Of a stretch of 64,000 nucleotides of DNA, positions 54,351 to 62,053 are shown piece after piece. The stretch comes from Streptomyces roseirectus (GTDB taxonomy: Bacteria > Actinomycetota > Actinomycetes > Streptomycetales > Streptomycetaceae). The stretch covers positions 682,001-746,000 of the forward strand of contig NZ_CP060828.1 in NCBI RefSeq assembly GCF_014489635.1, given 5' to 3'. The notes beneath the pieces were generated by a model that saw nothing but the letters and a program-made list of their open reading frames with translations, was not told the DNA's origin and did not search any database. The position numbers and the translations under genes were made by a program. Each line of letters opens with the position of its first letter. Position 1 is the stretch's first letter.

Positions 54351-55839
54351 GCCTGTCCCTCAGCTCGCGCTTGAGGATCTTCCCGCTGGCGTTGCGCGGC
54401 AGTTCCCCGGCGAAGACGATCCGCTTCGGCGCCTTGAAGTGGTCCAGCTTCTCCCGGGCGTGGGCGAGGAGTTCGGCCTCGGTGACGTCGCCCCGGGGGA
54501 CGACGACGGCGGTGATCGCCTCGATCCACTTGTCGTCCGGCAGCCCGATCACGGCGACCTCGGCGACCTGGTCGTGGGTGTAGAGGGCGTCCTCGACCTG
54601 CCGGGAGGCGACGAGGACGCCGCCGGTGTTGATGACGTCCTTCACGCGGTCGACGATCGTGTAGTAGCCGTGCGCGTCCCGTACGGCGAGGTCCCCGGAG
54701 TGGAACCAGCCGTCCCTGAACGCCTCGGCACTCTCCTCGGGCTTGTCCCAGTAGCCGTCGCACAGTTGCGGCGAGCGGTACACGATCTCCCCGGCGGTCC
54801 CGTCGGCCACCTCCGCCCCGTTCTCGTCGACGACTTTCGCGTCCACGAACAGGACCGTCCGCCCGCAGGAGTCCATCCGGCCCTTGTGCTCGTCGGGCGC
54901 GAGGACCATCGCGAGCGGGCCGATCTCGCTCTGTCCGAAGCAGTTGTAGAAGCCGAGTTTCGGAAGCCGTTCCTTCAGCCGTTCCAGAACCGGGACCGGC
55001 ATGACCGAGGCCCCGTAGTACGCCTTGCGCAGCCCGCTGAGGTCCCGGGTCGCGAAGTCCGGCCGGTTGGCGAGAGCGATCCACACGGTGGGCGGCGCGA
55101 ACAGGCTGTCCGCCCGGCCGGCCTCGATCAGGTCGAAGAGGTGGTCACCGTCGGGCGCGTCGACGATGACGTTGGTCGCGCCGACCGCGAGGTAGGGGAG
55201 CAGGAACACGTGCGTCTGGGCCGAGTGGTACAGCGGCAGCGAGTGCACGGGCCGGTCCCCGGCGCTCAGGTCCAGTGCCGCGATCGCGCTCAGGTACTCG
55301 TGGACCAGCGCGCGGTGGGACATCATCGCGCCCTTGGGGAGGGCGGTCGTCCCGGACGTGTAGAGCAGTTGGGCCAGGTCTTCGGTGCGCGCCTCCGCTC
55401 CGTCGTACGGGGGTGTCGTGGTGAGCCGGTCCAGGAGGGAGCCGTCGGTGTCCCTCAGCGGCAGGTGTCTCGTGCCGTCCGGGAGCCGGTCGGCGAGGTC
55501 GGGGTCGGTGAGGACGAGGGCGCTGCCGGACTGGCCGATCAGGTAGGCGAGGTCCGTGCCGGTGAGGTTCTGGTTCACCGGGACGTGGACCAGTCCCGCC
55601 CGGGCGCAGGCGAGGAACGCGATGAGGTAGGCGTCGGAGTTGTGGCCGTAGGCGCCGACCCGGTCCCCCTTCTCCAGGCCCTCGGCGAGGAGGACGGCCG
55701 CCGCGCGGGAGACGGCGTCGTCGAGTTCCTGGTAGGTCCAGGTGCGGTCGCGGTACTCCACCGCGACGCGCGCCGGGGTACGGGTGGCAGTGCGCCTGAG
55801 CACCCCGTCGACCGTGGTGCTGGGTTGTCCGGACGTCAT
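54337..55839 (-). CDS. Acyl-CoA synthetase (AMP-binding), 500 residues
   Basis: This adenylate-forming ligase shows LLYTSGTTALPKGAMMSHRAL (P-loop), FYNCFGQSEIGPLAMVLAPDEH, DGWFHSGDLAVRDAHGYYTIVDRVKDVINTGGVLVAS and the C-terminal LPRNASGKILKRELRD with the catalytic Lys. It resembles medium/long-chain or aryl acyl-CoA ligases. ATG 55839 is used instead of an earlier ATG at 55875 because the domain starts right after it. It is on the same strand as, and 49 bp after, the tautomerase gene. Confidence 0.9.
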   Translation of the reverse strand: MTSGQPSTTVDGVLRRTATRTPARVAVEYRDRTWTYQELDDAVSRAAAVLLAEGLEKGDRVGAYGHNSDAYLIAFLACARAGLVHVPVNQNLTGTDLAYLIGQSGSALVLTDPDLADRLPDGTRHLPLRDTDGSLLDRLTTTPPYDGAEARTEDLAQLLYTSGTTALPKGAMMSHRALVHEYLSAIAALDLSAGDRPVHSLPLYHSAQTHVFLLPYLAVGATNVIVDAPDGDHLFDLIEAGRADSLFAPPTVWIALANRPDFATRDLSGLRKAYYGASVMPVPVLERLKERLPKLGFYNCFGQSEIGPLAMVLAPDEHKGRMDSCGRTVLFVDAKVVDENGAEVADGTAGEIVYRSPQLCDGYWDKPEESAEAFRDGWFHSGDLAVRDAHGYYTIVDRVKDVINTGGVLVASRQVEDALYTHDQVAEVAVIGLPDDKWIEAITAVVVPRGDVTEAELLAHAREKLDHFKAPKRIVFAGELPRNASGKILKRELRDRLSGA

Positions 55840-55887
55840 GGGGGTGATCCTGGGCGGGCCGGGTCGGCCGGTCAAGTCGGGCCGCTG

Positions 55888-56268
55888 TCACACCAGTCGG
55901 CCGCCCACCCCCGTCCGGCCCTCCGGCACGCCCACCAGGGTCACCAGGGTCTCCTGCCGTGTCTCCTCGCCCAGGACTCCGGCGACGGCGTCGGTGATCG
56001 CGCCGATCAGGCGCTGCGGCGCTTCGGGGACGGCGGGGTGGGTGTAGGCGGCCTCTCTCATGCTCAGCGTCACCTGCGGCGCGGGGCCGGTCTGGGGCAG
56101 GCCGCCGGTGGCCCGGCGGTGGGGCGGGAGGCCGATCAGGTCGACGCCGACGAGTTTGCCGAAGTCGGGGCCGAAGACGGAGCCGACGGCGTCGGTGAGG
56201 GCGGTGATGAGCTGCGGTTCGCGGCCCGTGAGGGCGTCCTCCCGGAGGTGAACGGTGTAGTGCGGCAC
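55888..56268 (-). CDS. Tautomerase-superfamily protein (tandem 4-OT-like domains)
   Basis: The 126-residue protein begins M-P-H-Y-T-V-H after GTG 56268, so the mature N-terminus would be the Pro that acts as general base in 4-oxalocrotonate tautomerases. The first domain runs to about residue 60, and a second similar stretch (QVTLSMREAAYTHPAVPEAPQRLIGAITDAVAGVLG) follows. It may tautomerise a ring-cleavage or keto-acid intermediate in aromatic catabolism. GGGGA lies upstream of the GTG. It precedes the acyl-CoA synthetase on the same strand and is divergent from the MarR gene. Confidence 0.82.
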   Translation of the reverse strand: MPHYTVHLREDALTGREPQLITALTDAVGSVFGPDFGKLVGVDLIGLPPHRRATGGLPQTGPAPQVTLSMREAAYTHPAVPEAPQRLIGAITDAVAGVLGEETRQETLVTLVGVPEGRTGVGGRLV

Positions 56269-56335
56269 TGCGTGTCCCCTTCCCGTGGGCGGCATGCGTA
56301 CGATGGCCGCCGCATTACCTTGCCAGACAAATTAG

Positions 56336-56349
56336 CTTTGACCTCAAAG
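56336..56349. promoter_or_regulatory. MarR-type operator candidate
   Basis: CTTTGA-CC-TCAAAG is a perfect 14-bp palindrome 26 bp before the MarR start and 68 bp from the divergent tautomerase gene. A wider pair, TTACCTT (56315-56321) and AAGGTAA (56347-56353), frames the same stretch. This is the expected spot for autoregulation and joint control of the divergent genes by the MarR protein. Confidence 0.65.
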
Positions 56350-56374
56350 GTAAAGGAAGAGGAGCCGCCTGTCC

Positions 56375-56914
56375 ATGCCCTCCAGCGAAAAGAATCCGGA
56401 CGCGAAGAATCCGGACGGGGAGCGCGCCGTCGATCCGGGCGAGGAGCGCGCCGTCGATCCGGCCGTCCGCGAGCTGCTGCTGCTCATGCCCCGTCTGGTC
56501 GGCCGGGCCAAGAAGCTGCCGGTGCCCGAGGCGCTGCGGTCGCTGTCGCTCGCGCCCCGGCACCTCTCCCTGCTGTCGTACCTGCTGTTCGACGGCCCGA
56601 TGACGGTCAACGAACTGGCGGCGCGGCTCGGCGTCGCCCCGACGACCGCCAGCCTCCTGATCGGTGATCTGAGCCGCAAGGGTGTCCTGGAGCGCCGCGA
56701 GGACGAGCGCGACCGGCGCCGTCGGATCGTCGCCCTGTCCCCCGAGCACGAGCCGGCGATCTCCGCGTGGCTCGCGCCGGGCGCGGCGGCGTGGCGGCGG
56801 GTGCTCGCGCCGTTGACACCGCTGGAGCGGCGGCTGTTCGTGGACACGCTGCTGGCGTACGAGACGGAGGTGGGCGGGGAGCGGGGCAGTGCGGCGGATC
56901 CGGGAAGTTCCTGA
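56375..56914 (+). CDS. MarR-family transcriptional regulator
   Basis: The 179-residue protein has a ~30-residue hydrophilic extension with the repeated phrase ERAVDP, followed by a MarR winged helix (FDGPMTVNELAARLGVAPTTASLLIGDLSRKGVLERRE, with the wing DERDRRRRIVALS). It is divergent from the tautomerase/acyl-CoA synthetase pair, with a palindrome in the shared promoter, so it likely controls them in response to an aromatic or acyl ligand. ATG 56375 is the start; the AAGGAAGAGGAG stretch ahead of it is a good ribosome site. Confidence 0.9.
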   Translation: MPSSEKNPDAKNPDGERAVDPGEERAVDPAVRELLLLMPRLVGRAKKLPVPEALRSLSLAPRHLSLLSYLLFDGPMTVNELAARLGVAPTTASLLIGDLSRKGVLERREDERDRRRRIVALSPEHEPAISAWLAPGAAAWRRVLAPLTPLERRLFVDTLLAYETEVGGERGSAADPGSS

Positions 56915-56975
56915 CGCACCATTTACCCGTTGATAGGCTCAACGTCCCTTTCCATCAACGATGTTGGGAGGCACG

Positions 56976-59360
56976 ATGCGCACCCGCCTCAGACGGCTGA
57001 CCGTCGCGGCCGTCGCCCTGTTCACCGGGGCGACGGTTCTTCCCGCGGCGGCGGCACAGTCGCAGAGCCGTCAGGACACCCTCTCCTCGGGCCGGTTGTC
57101 GGCGGTCGTCCGCTACACCGAGTACGGCATCCCGCACATCACCGCGAAGAGCTACGCGGACCTGGGCTTCGGCACCGGCTGGGCGCAGGCCGCCGACCAG
57201 GTGTGCGTGCTCGCCGACGGTTTCGTGACCGTGAAGGGCGAGCGCTCCCGCCACTTCGGCCCCGGCCCGACGGCCGACCGGTCGCTGTCGGCGGCGACCA
57301 CGAACCTCTCAAGTGACCTGTACTTCCGGGGCGTCCGGGACACGGGCACGGTCGAGAAGCTGCTCGCCGAGCCGGCGCCGCGCGGCCCGAGCCGCCAGGC
57401 GAAGGACCTGATGTCGGGGTTCGCGGCCGGCTACAACGCGTGGCTCGCGCAGAACCGGATCACCGACCCGGCGTGCGCGGACGCGCCCTGGGTCCGCCCG
57501 GTCACCGCGACCGACGTCGCCGCCCGCTTCTACGCCCTGTCGGTCCTCGGCGGCCACGGCGACCACGTCGACGCGATCACCTCGGCCCAGCCGCCCACCG
57601 CCGGCACCCCCGCCGCGAAGGCCGATCCGCGGGCCCTGATCCGCGTCGTCGAGCGGCGCGCCGCCGACGCCGCGATGGGCTCGAACGCGGTCGCGTTCCG
57701 CGGGGACACCACGGCGAACGGCCGCGGTCTGCTGCTGGGCAACCCGCACTACCCGTGGCACGGCGGACGCCGGTTCTGGCAGTCGCACCAGACGATCCCG
57801 GGTCAACTGGACGTCGCGGGCGGCTCGTTGCTCGGCCTGCCGACGGTCTCCATCGGCTACAACGCGCACGTCGCGTGGAGCCACACCGTCGCCACGGGCG
57901 TCCCGTTCAACCTGACCCAGCTCACCCTGGACCCGTCCGACCCGACGGTCTACCTGGTGGACGGCACACCGGAGCGCATGACCGAGCGCACGGTCACGGT
58001 CGCGGTGAAGGACGGCGCGCCGGTGACGCGCACCCAGTGGTGGACGCGGTACGGCCCTGTCGTCGCCCCCTCGGGCTCCGGGCTCCCGCTGCCGTGGACC
58101 ACGGCGACGGCGTTCGCGCTGAACGACCCGAACGCGGCCCAGTTCCGGTTCGCGGACACCTCGTTGGGCTTCGGCAAGGCCCGGGACACGGCCGGGGTCG
58201 CCGCGGCCCTCGCCCGCCACCAGGGCCTGCCCTGGGTCAACACGATCGCCGCCGACTCCGCCGGGCACACCCTGTTCACGCAGTCGCAGGTGCTGCCCCG
58301 GATCACGGGCGACCTGGCCGCGACCTGCTCGACGCCCCTGGGTTCGGCGACGTACCCGGCGGCCGGTCTCGCGGTCCTGGACGGCTCGCGCGCCGCGTGC
58401 GCGCCGGGCAGCGACCCCGACGCCGCGCAGCCCGGCATCTTCGGCCCGGCGAGCATGCCGACGCTGGCGGACGCCCCGTACGTGGAGAACTCCAACGACA
58501 GCGCCTGGCTCACCAACGCCGCGAAGCCGCTGACCGGTTACGAGCGGATCTTCGGGACGGTCGGCACGCAGCGGAGCCTGCGGACGCGGGGTGCTTTGCA
58601 GGACGTGGCGGCGCTCGCGGAGCGCGGAAAGCTGACCGTGCGGGACCTTCAGGCGCAGCAGTTCGCGAACCGCGTCCCGGCCGGTGACCTGGCGGCGGCC
58701 GACACGGCGACGGCGTGCGCGGCGCTGCCGGGCGGAACGGCAACCGGCAGCAACGGCACGGCAGTCGACGTCTCCGAGGCGTGCGGGGTCCTCGCGGCCT
58801 GGGACCGGACGATGGACACCGGCAGCAGGGGCGCGCTGCTCTTCGACCGGTTCTGGCGGAAGCTGCCCGCCCAGCGCTGGAAAGTGCCGTTCTCGGCGGC
58901 CGACCCGGTGAACACGCCGCACACCCTGAACACCGACAGCCCGGCCTTCGCGACGGCTCTCGCGGACGCGGTGAGCGAGCTGCGGGCGGCGGGCATCCCG
59001 CTGAACTCCCCGCTCGGCGCGCACCAGTTCGTCGTCCGCGACGGCAAGCGGATCCCCATCTCCGGCGGGACCGAGAGCCTGGGCGTGTGGAACAAGATCG
59101 AGGCGTCGTGGAACCCGGCCGGGGGCGGTTACCCCGAGGTGTCGATGGGGTCCAGCCACATCCAGGCCGTCGGCTGGGACGCGAGCGGGTGCCCGGTGGC
59201 ACGGACCTTGCTGTCCTACTCGCAGTCCTCGAACCCGAGTTCACCGCACTACGCCGACCAGACGCGCCTGTACGCGCGGGAGCGGTGGGTGACGGCGCGG
59301 TTCTGCGAGAAGGACGTCAAGGCGTCACCCGTGCTGCGGACGGTCCGTGTCCACTCCTGA
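56976..59360 (+). CDS. Secreted penicillin-acylase-family (Ntn-hydrolase) enzyme
   Basis: The 794-residue protein has a signal peptide (residues 1-~27, ending LPAAAAQ). The alpha part contains VVRYTEYGIPHITAKSYADLGFGTGWAQAADQ. The autocleavage site is G235-S236 (AMGSNAVAF), so Ser236 becomes the N-terminal nucleophile of the beta chain, where HYPWHGGRRFWQSHQTIPGQLDVAG and WVNTIAADSAGH fit the family. It resembles AhlM-type acylases of streptomycetes, which deacylate N-acyl-homoserine lactones, cyclic lipopeptides or penicillins outside the cell. ATG 56976 has GGGAGG upstream. The 3' end overlaps the convergent ligase gene by 36 bp. Confidence 0.92.
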   Translation: MRTRLRRLTVAAVALFTGATVLPAAAAQSQSRQDTLSSGRLSAVVRYTEYGIPHITAKSYADLGFGTGWAQAADQVCVLADGFVTVKGERSRHFGPGPTADRSLSAATTNLSSDLYFRGVRDTGTVEKLLAEPAPRGPSRQAKDLMSGFAAGYNAWLAQNRITDPACADAPWVRPVTATDVAARFYALSVLGGHGDHVDAITSAQPPTAGTPAAKADPRALIRVVERRAADAAMGSNAVAFRGDTTANGRGLLLGNPHYPWHGGRRFWQSHQTIPGQLDVAGGSLLGLPTVSIGYNAHVAWSHTVATGVPFNLTQLTLDPSDPTVYLVDGTPERMTERTVTVAVKDGAPVTRTQWWTRYGPVVAPSGSGLPLPWTTATAFALNDPNAAQFRFADTSLGFGKARDTAGVAAALARHQGLPWVNTIAADSAGHTLFTQSQVLPRITGDLAATCSTPLGSATYPAAGLAVLDGSRAACAPGSDPDAAQPGIFGPASMPTLADAPYVENSNDSAWLTNAAKPLTGYERIFGTVGTQRSLRTRGALQDVAALAERGKLTVRDLQAQQFANRVPAGDLAAADTATACAALPGGTATGSNGTAVDVSEACGVLAAWDRTMDTGSRGALLFDRFWRKLPAQRWKVPFSAADPVNTPHTLNTDSPAFATALADAVSELRAAGIPLNSPLGAHQFVVRDGKRIPISGGTESLGVWNKIEASWNPAGGGYPEVSMGSSHIQAVGWDASGCPVARTLLSYSQSSNPSSPHYADQTRLYARERWVTARFCEKDVKASPVLRTVRVHS

Positions 59361-60884
59361 GCCGGCCAGGTACGGCTCCCGCAGACGGCGTTTGTAGAGC
59401 TTGCCGTTGGGGTCGCGGGGCAGCTCGGCGATGAAGTCGAGGCTCCTGGGCCGTTTGTAGCCGGCGAGGTGTCCGGCGCAGTGGGCGAGGAGGGCGGCGG
59501 TCAGATCCGGTCCGGGGGTGAATCCGGGTGCCGGTTCGACGACCGCCTTGACCTCCTCGCCCCAGTCGTCGTGGGGGATCCCGAAGACGGCGGCGTCCGC
59601 GACGGCCGGGTGGGCGAGGAGGGCCGCCTCGATCTCGGCAGGGTAGATGTTGACGCCGCCGGAGATGATGAGGTCGATCTTGCGGTCGCGCAGGAACAAA
59701 TAACCGTCCTCGTCGAGGAGTCCGAGGTCGCCGACGGTGAAGAAGTCACCGATGCGGTTCTTGCGGGTCTTCTGCTCGTCCTTGTGGTAGGCGAACCCGC
59801 CCGTGTTCATCTTCAGGTACACCGTGCCGAGTCGCCCCGGCGGCAGCCGGTTGCCGTCGTCGTCGAAGATGGCCAACTCGCTGATGGGCCAGGCTTTTCC
59901 GACCGTGCCGGGCTTCTTCAGCCAGTCCTCGGCGCTCGCGAACGCCCCGCCGCCCTCGCTGGCCGCGTAGTACTCCTCGACGCACTCGCCCCACCACTCG
60001 ATCATCGCCCGCTTCACGTGCTCCGGGCAGGGGGCGGCGCCGTGGACGGCGTGCCGCATGGCCGACACGTCGTAGCGCGCCCGGACGTCCTCGGGGAGGG
60101 CGAGGAGGCGGTGGAACTGGGTGGGCACCATGTGGGTGTGCGTGCACTTGTGACGGTCCATCAGGCGCAGCATCTCCTCCGGCGTCCACTTGTCCATCAT
60201 CACCAGCCGGTGCCCGATGTGCAGGGACGCGCCCGCGAACTGGAGGACGGCCGTGTGGTAGAGCGGCGAGCACACCAGGTGGACGTTGTCGCCGAAGGGC
60301 TGGATGCCGAAGAAGGCCAGGAAGCCGCCCAGGTAGGTCTCCTCGGGGAGCTTGCCGGGCAGCGGGCGGCGGATGCCGCGCGGGCGTCCCGTCGTGCCGG
60401 ACGTGTAGTTCATGACCCAGCCGAGCGTGCGCTCGGGCGGCGCCGACTCCGGTTGCCCGTCGAGGAGTTCGGCGTACGGGCGGAAGCCGTCGATGTCACC
60501 GAGGGCGTAGCGGTGGTCCGCCGGGAGGCCGGCCTCGTCGGCGGCGCGGGCCGCGTCGGAGGCGAACCGTTCGTGGGCGATGAGGACCTTCGCGCCGCAG
60601 TCGGCGAGGATCCAGGCGATCTCGGGGGCGACGAAGTGGTGGTTGACCGGCACCAGATAGAAACCGGCCTGGGTGGCGGCGAGGTAAGTGGCGATGAACT
60701 GGGGGGAGTTGGGCAGGACGACGGCGAAGGCGTCGCCGCGTTCGAGTCCGGCCGCGCGCAGCCCGTGGACGAGCCGGTTGGCCTCGGCGTGCAGACGTCC
60801 GGCGGTCCACTCCTCGCCGTCGGGGGCGACGAGGACGGTACGGTCGGGGTGTTCGGTGGCCTGGGCCCAGAATCCGCTGGTCAT
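59325..60884 (-). CDS. Acyl-CoA synthetase (AMP-binding), 519 residues
   Basis: The adenylate-forming ligase has VMNYTSGTTGRPRGIRRP (P-loop), HGAAPCPEHVKRAMIEWWG, EYYAASEGGGAFASAEDW, FTVGDLGLLDEDGYLFLRDRKIDLIISGGVNIYPAEIEAALL and the end motif RDPNGKLYKRRLREPY. This pattern is that of FadD4/FadD-type actinobacterial CoA ligases. It converts a carboxylic acid to the CoA ester in a pathway shared with the next flavoprotein gene, with whose stop its start overlaps (ATGA). Confidence 0.9.
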   Translation of the reverse strand: MTSGFWAQATEHPDRTVLVAPDGEEWTAGRLHAEANRLVHGLRAAGLERGDAFAVVLPNSPQFIATYLAATQAGFYLVPVNHHFVAPEIAWILADCGAKVLIAHERFASDAARAADEAGLPADHRYALGDIDGFRPYAELLDGQPESAPPERTLGWVMNYTSGTTGRPRGIRRPLPGKLPEETYLGGFLAFFGIQPFGDNVHLVCSPLYHTAVLQFAGASLHIGHRLVMMDKWTPEEMLRLMDRHKCTHTHMVPTQFHRLLALPEDVRARYDVSAMRHAVHGAAPCPEHVKRAMIEWWGECVEEYYAASEGGGAFASAEDWLKKPGTVGKAWPISELAIFDDDGNRLPPGRLGTVYLKMNTGGFAYHKDEQKTRKNRIGDFFTVGDLGLLDEDGYLFLRDRKIDLIISGGVNIYPAEIEAALLAHPAVADAAVFGIPHDDWGEEVKAVVEPAPGFTPGPDLTAALLAHCAGHLAGYKRPRSLDFIAELPRDPNGKLYKRRLREPYLAGSGVDTDRPQHG

Positions 60885-61993
60885 CGGGGGCCGCTCCTTC
60901 CGGCGATCCGGTTCATCCGGTCCACGGCCCTCTCGAAGCCGCGGGTGAGGTCGTCGACGACCGCCTGGACGCTACGGACCTCGTTCATCCGCCCGACGAT
61001 CTGCCCGACGGGGGTGCCGAGCAGCGGCTCGACCTCGTACTTCTGGATCCGCGACAGCGCCTCGGCGACCAAGAGGCCCTGCAACGGCATGGGCAGGGTG
61101 CCGGGACCGGCCGGGTCGTCCCACGCGTCGGTCCACTCGGTGCGCAACTGGCGGGCCGGTTTCCCGGTGAGGGCACGGGAGCGGACGGTGTCCCCGGACC
61201 CGGCGGCGAGGAGTTTGCGGGTGACGGCCGCCGAGTGCAGGTCCGCCTCGGCCGTGGTGAGCCACAGCGAGCCGAGCCAGGCGCCCTGCGCGCCGAGCGC
61301 GAGCGCGGCGGCGACCTGCGCGCCGCTGCCGATCCCGCCGGCGGCGAGCACCGGCAGCGGATCGACGGCCTCGACGACCTCCGGGGTCAGCACCATCGAG
61401 GCGATCTCCCCGGTGTGCCCGCCGGCCTCGTAGCCCTGCGCGACGACGATGTCGATGCCCGCGTCCCGGTGCTTGCGCGCGTGCCGGGCGCTCCCGGCGA
61501 GCGCGGCGACCTTGACGCCCTTGCCGTGCGCGCGGTCGACGACGTCGGCGGGGGGCGAGCCCAGCGCGTTGGCGAGGAGCCCGATCGGGTAGTCGAAGGC
61601 GACGTCGAGCTGGGTGCGGGCGACCTGTTCCATCCAGCCGGTGATGCGCCAGCCGGACGCCTCACCCTCGGCGAGTTCGGGCACACCGTGTTTGGCGAGG
61701 GTGTCCCGCACGAACTGGCGGTGCCCCTCGGGGATCATCGCCTCGACGTCGGCCTCGGTGACGCCTTCCACCTTCTTCGCCGGCATGACGACGTCCAGGC
61801 CGTACGGGCGGCCGTCCGCGTGCGCGTCGAGCCAGTCCAGGTCGCGTTTGAGGTCGTCGGGGGCGGTGTAGCGGACCGCGCCGAGCACGCCGAACCCGCC
61901 GGCCCGGCTGATCGCCGCGGCGACGGCGGGGAACGGCGTGAAGCCGAAGAGGGCGTGCTCGACTCCCAGTTGGTTGCTCAGCTCCGTCTGCAT
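60881..61993 (-). CDS. Nitronate-monooxygenase-like NAD(P)H/FMN oxidoreductase
   Basis: The 370-residue TIM-barrel flavoprotein has GVEHALFGFTPFPAVAAAISRAGGFGVLGA at the start, the FMN-phosphate region VAQGYEAGGHTGEIASMVLTPEVVEAV with the active-site His, PVLAAGGIGSGAQVAAALALGAQGAWLGSLW, and RALTGKPARQL. This is the 2-nitropropane-dioxygenase family; many members in acyl-CoA gene clusters act as enoyl or other reductases and not on nitronates. It is first in an operon with the 519-residue ligase, and a perfect palindrome (62037-62053) lies in its promoter. Confidence 0.9.
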   Translation of the reverse strand: MQTELSNQLGVEHALFGFTPFPAVAAAISRAGGFGVLGAVRYTAPDDLKRDLDWLDAHADGRPYGLDVVMPAKKVEGVTEADVEAMIPEGHRQFVRDTLAKHGVPELAEGEASGWRITGWMEQVARTQLDVAFDYPIGLLANALGSPPADVVDRAHGKGVKVAALAGSARHARKHRDAGIDIVVAQGYEAGGHTGEIASMVLTPEVVEAVDPLPVLAAGGIGSGAQVAAALALGAQGAWLGSLWLTTAEADLHSAAVTRKLLAAGSGDTVRSRALTGKPARQLRTEWTDAWDDPAGPGTLPMPLQGLLVAEALSRIQKYEVEPLLGTPVGQIVGRMNEVRSVQAVVDDLTRGFERAVDRMNRIAGRSGPR

Positions 61994-62036
61994 GTCGCGC
62001 AGGATGCCGCAGACGGTCGTCCGAGGGAAGAGGTTT

Positions 62037-62053
62037 TCTGACTGGGCGTCAGA
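62037..62053. promoter_or_regulatory. 17-bp operator-like palindrome, copy 2
   Basis: TCTGAC-TGGGC-GTCAGA is a perfect 6+6 inverted repeat 44 bp upstream of the nitronate-monooxygenase-like gene. It overlaps the stop codon of the upstream phytoene-desaturase-like gene (stop 62049-62051). Half-sites and spacing are the same as in the palindrome at 49631-49647; only the 5-bp spacer differs. Confidence 0.85.

Noticed and set aside
53073..56268. A complete phenylacetate catabolic cluster
   Set aside because: Only a PaaK-like ligase is present; no ring epoxidase (paaABCDE) or ring-opening genes are found, so the ligase alone does not define the pathway.
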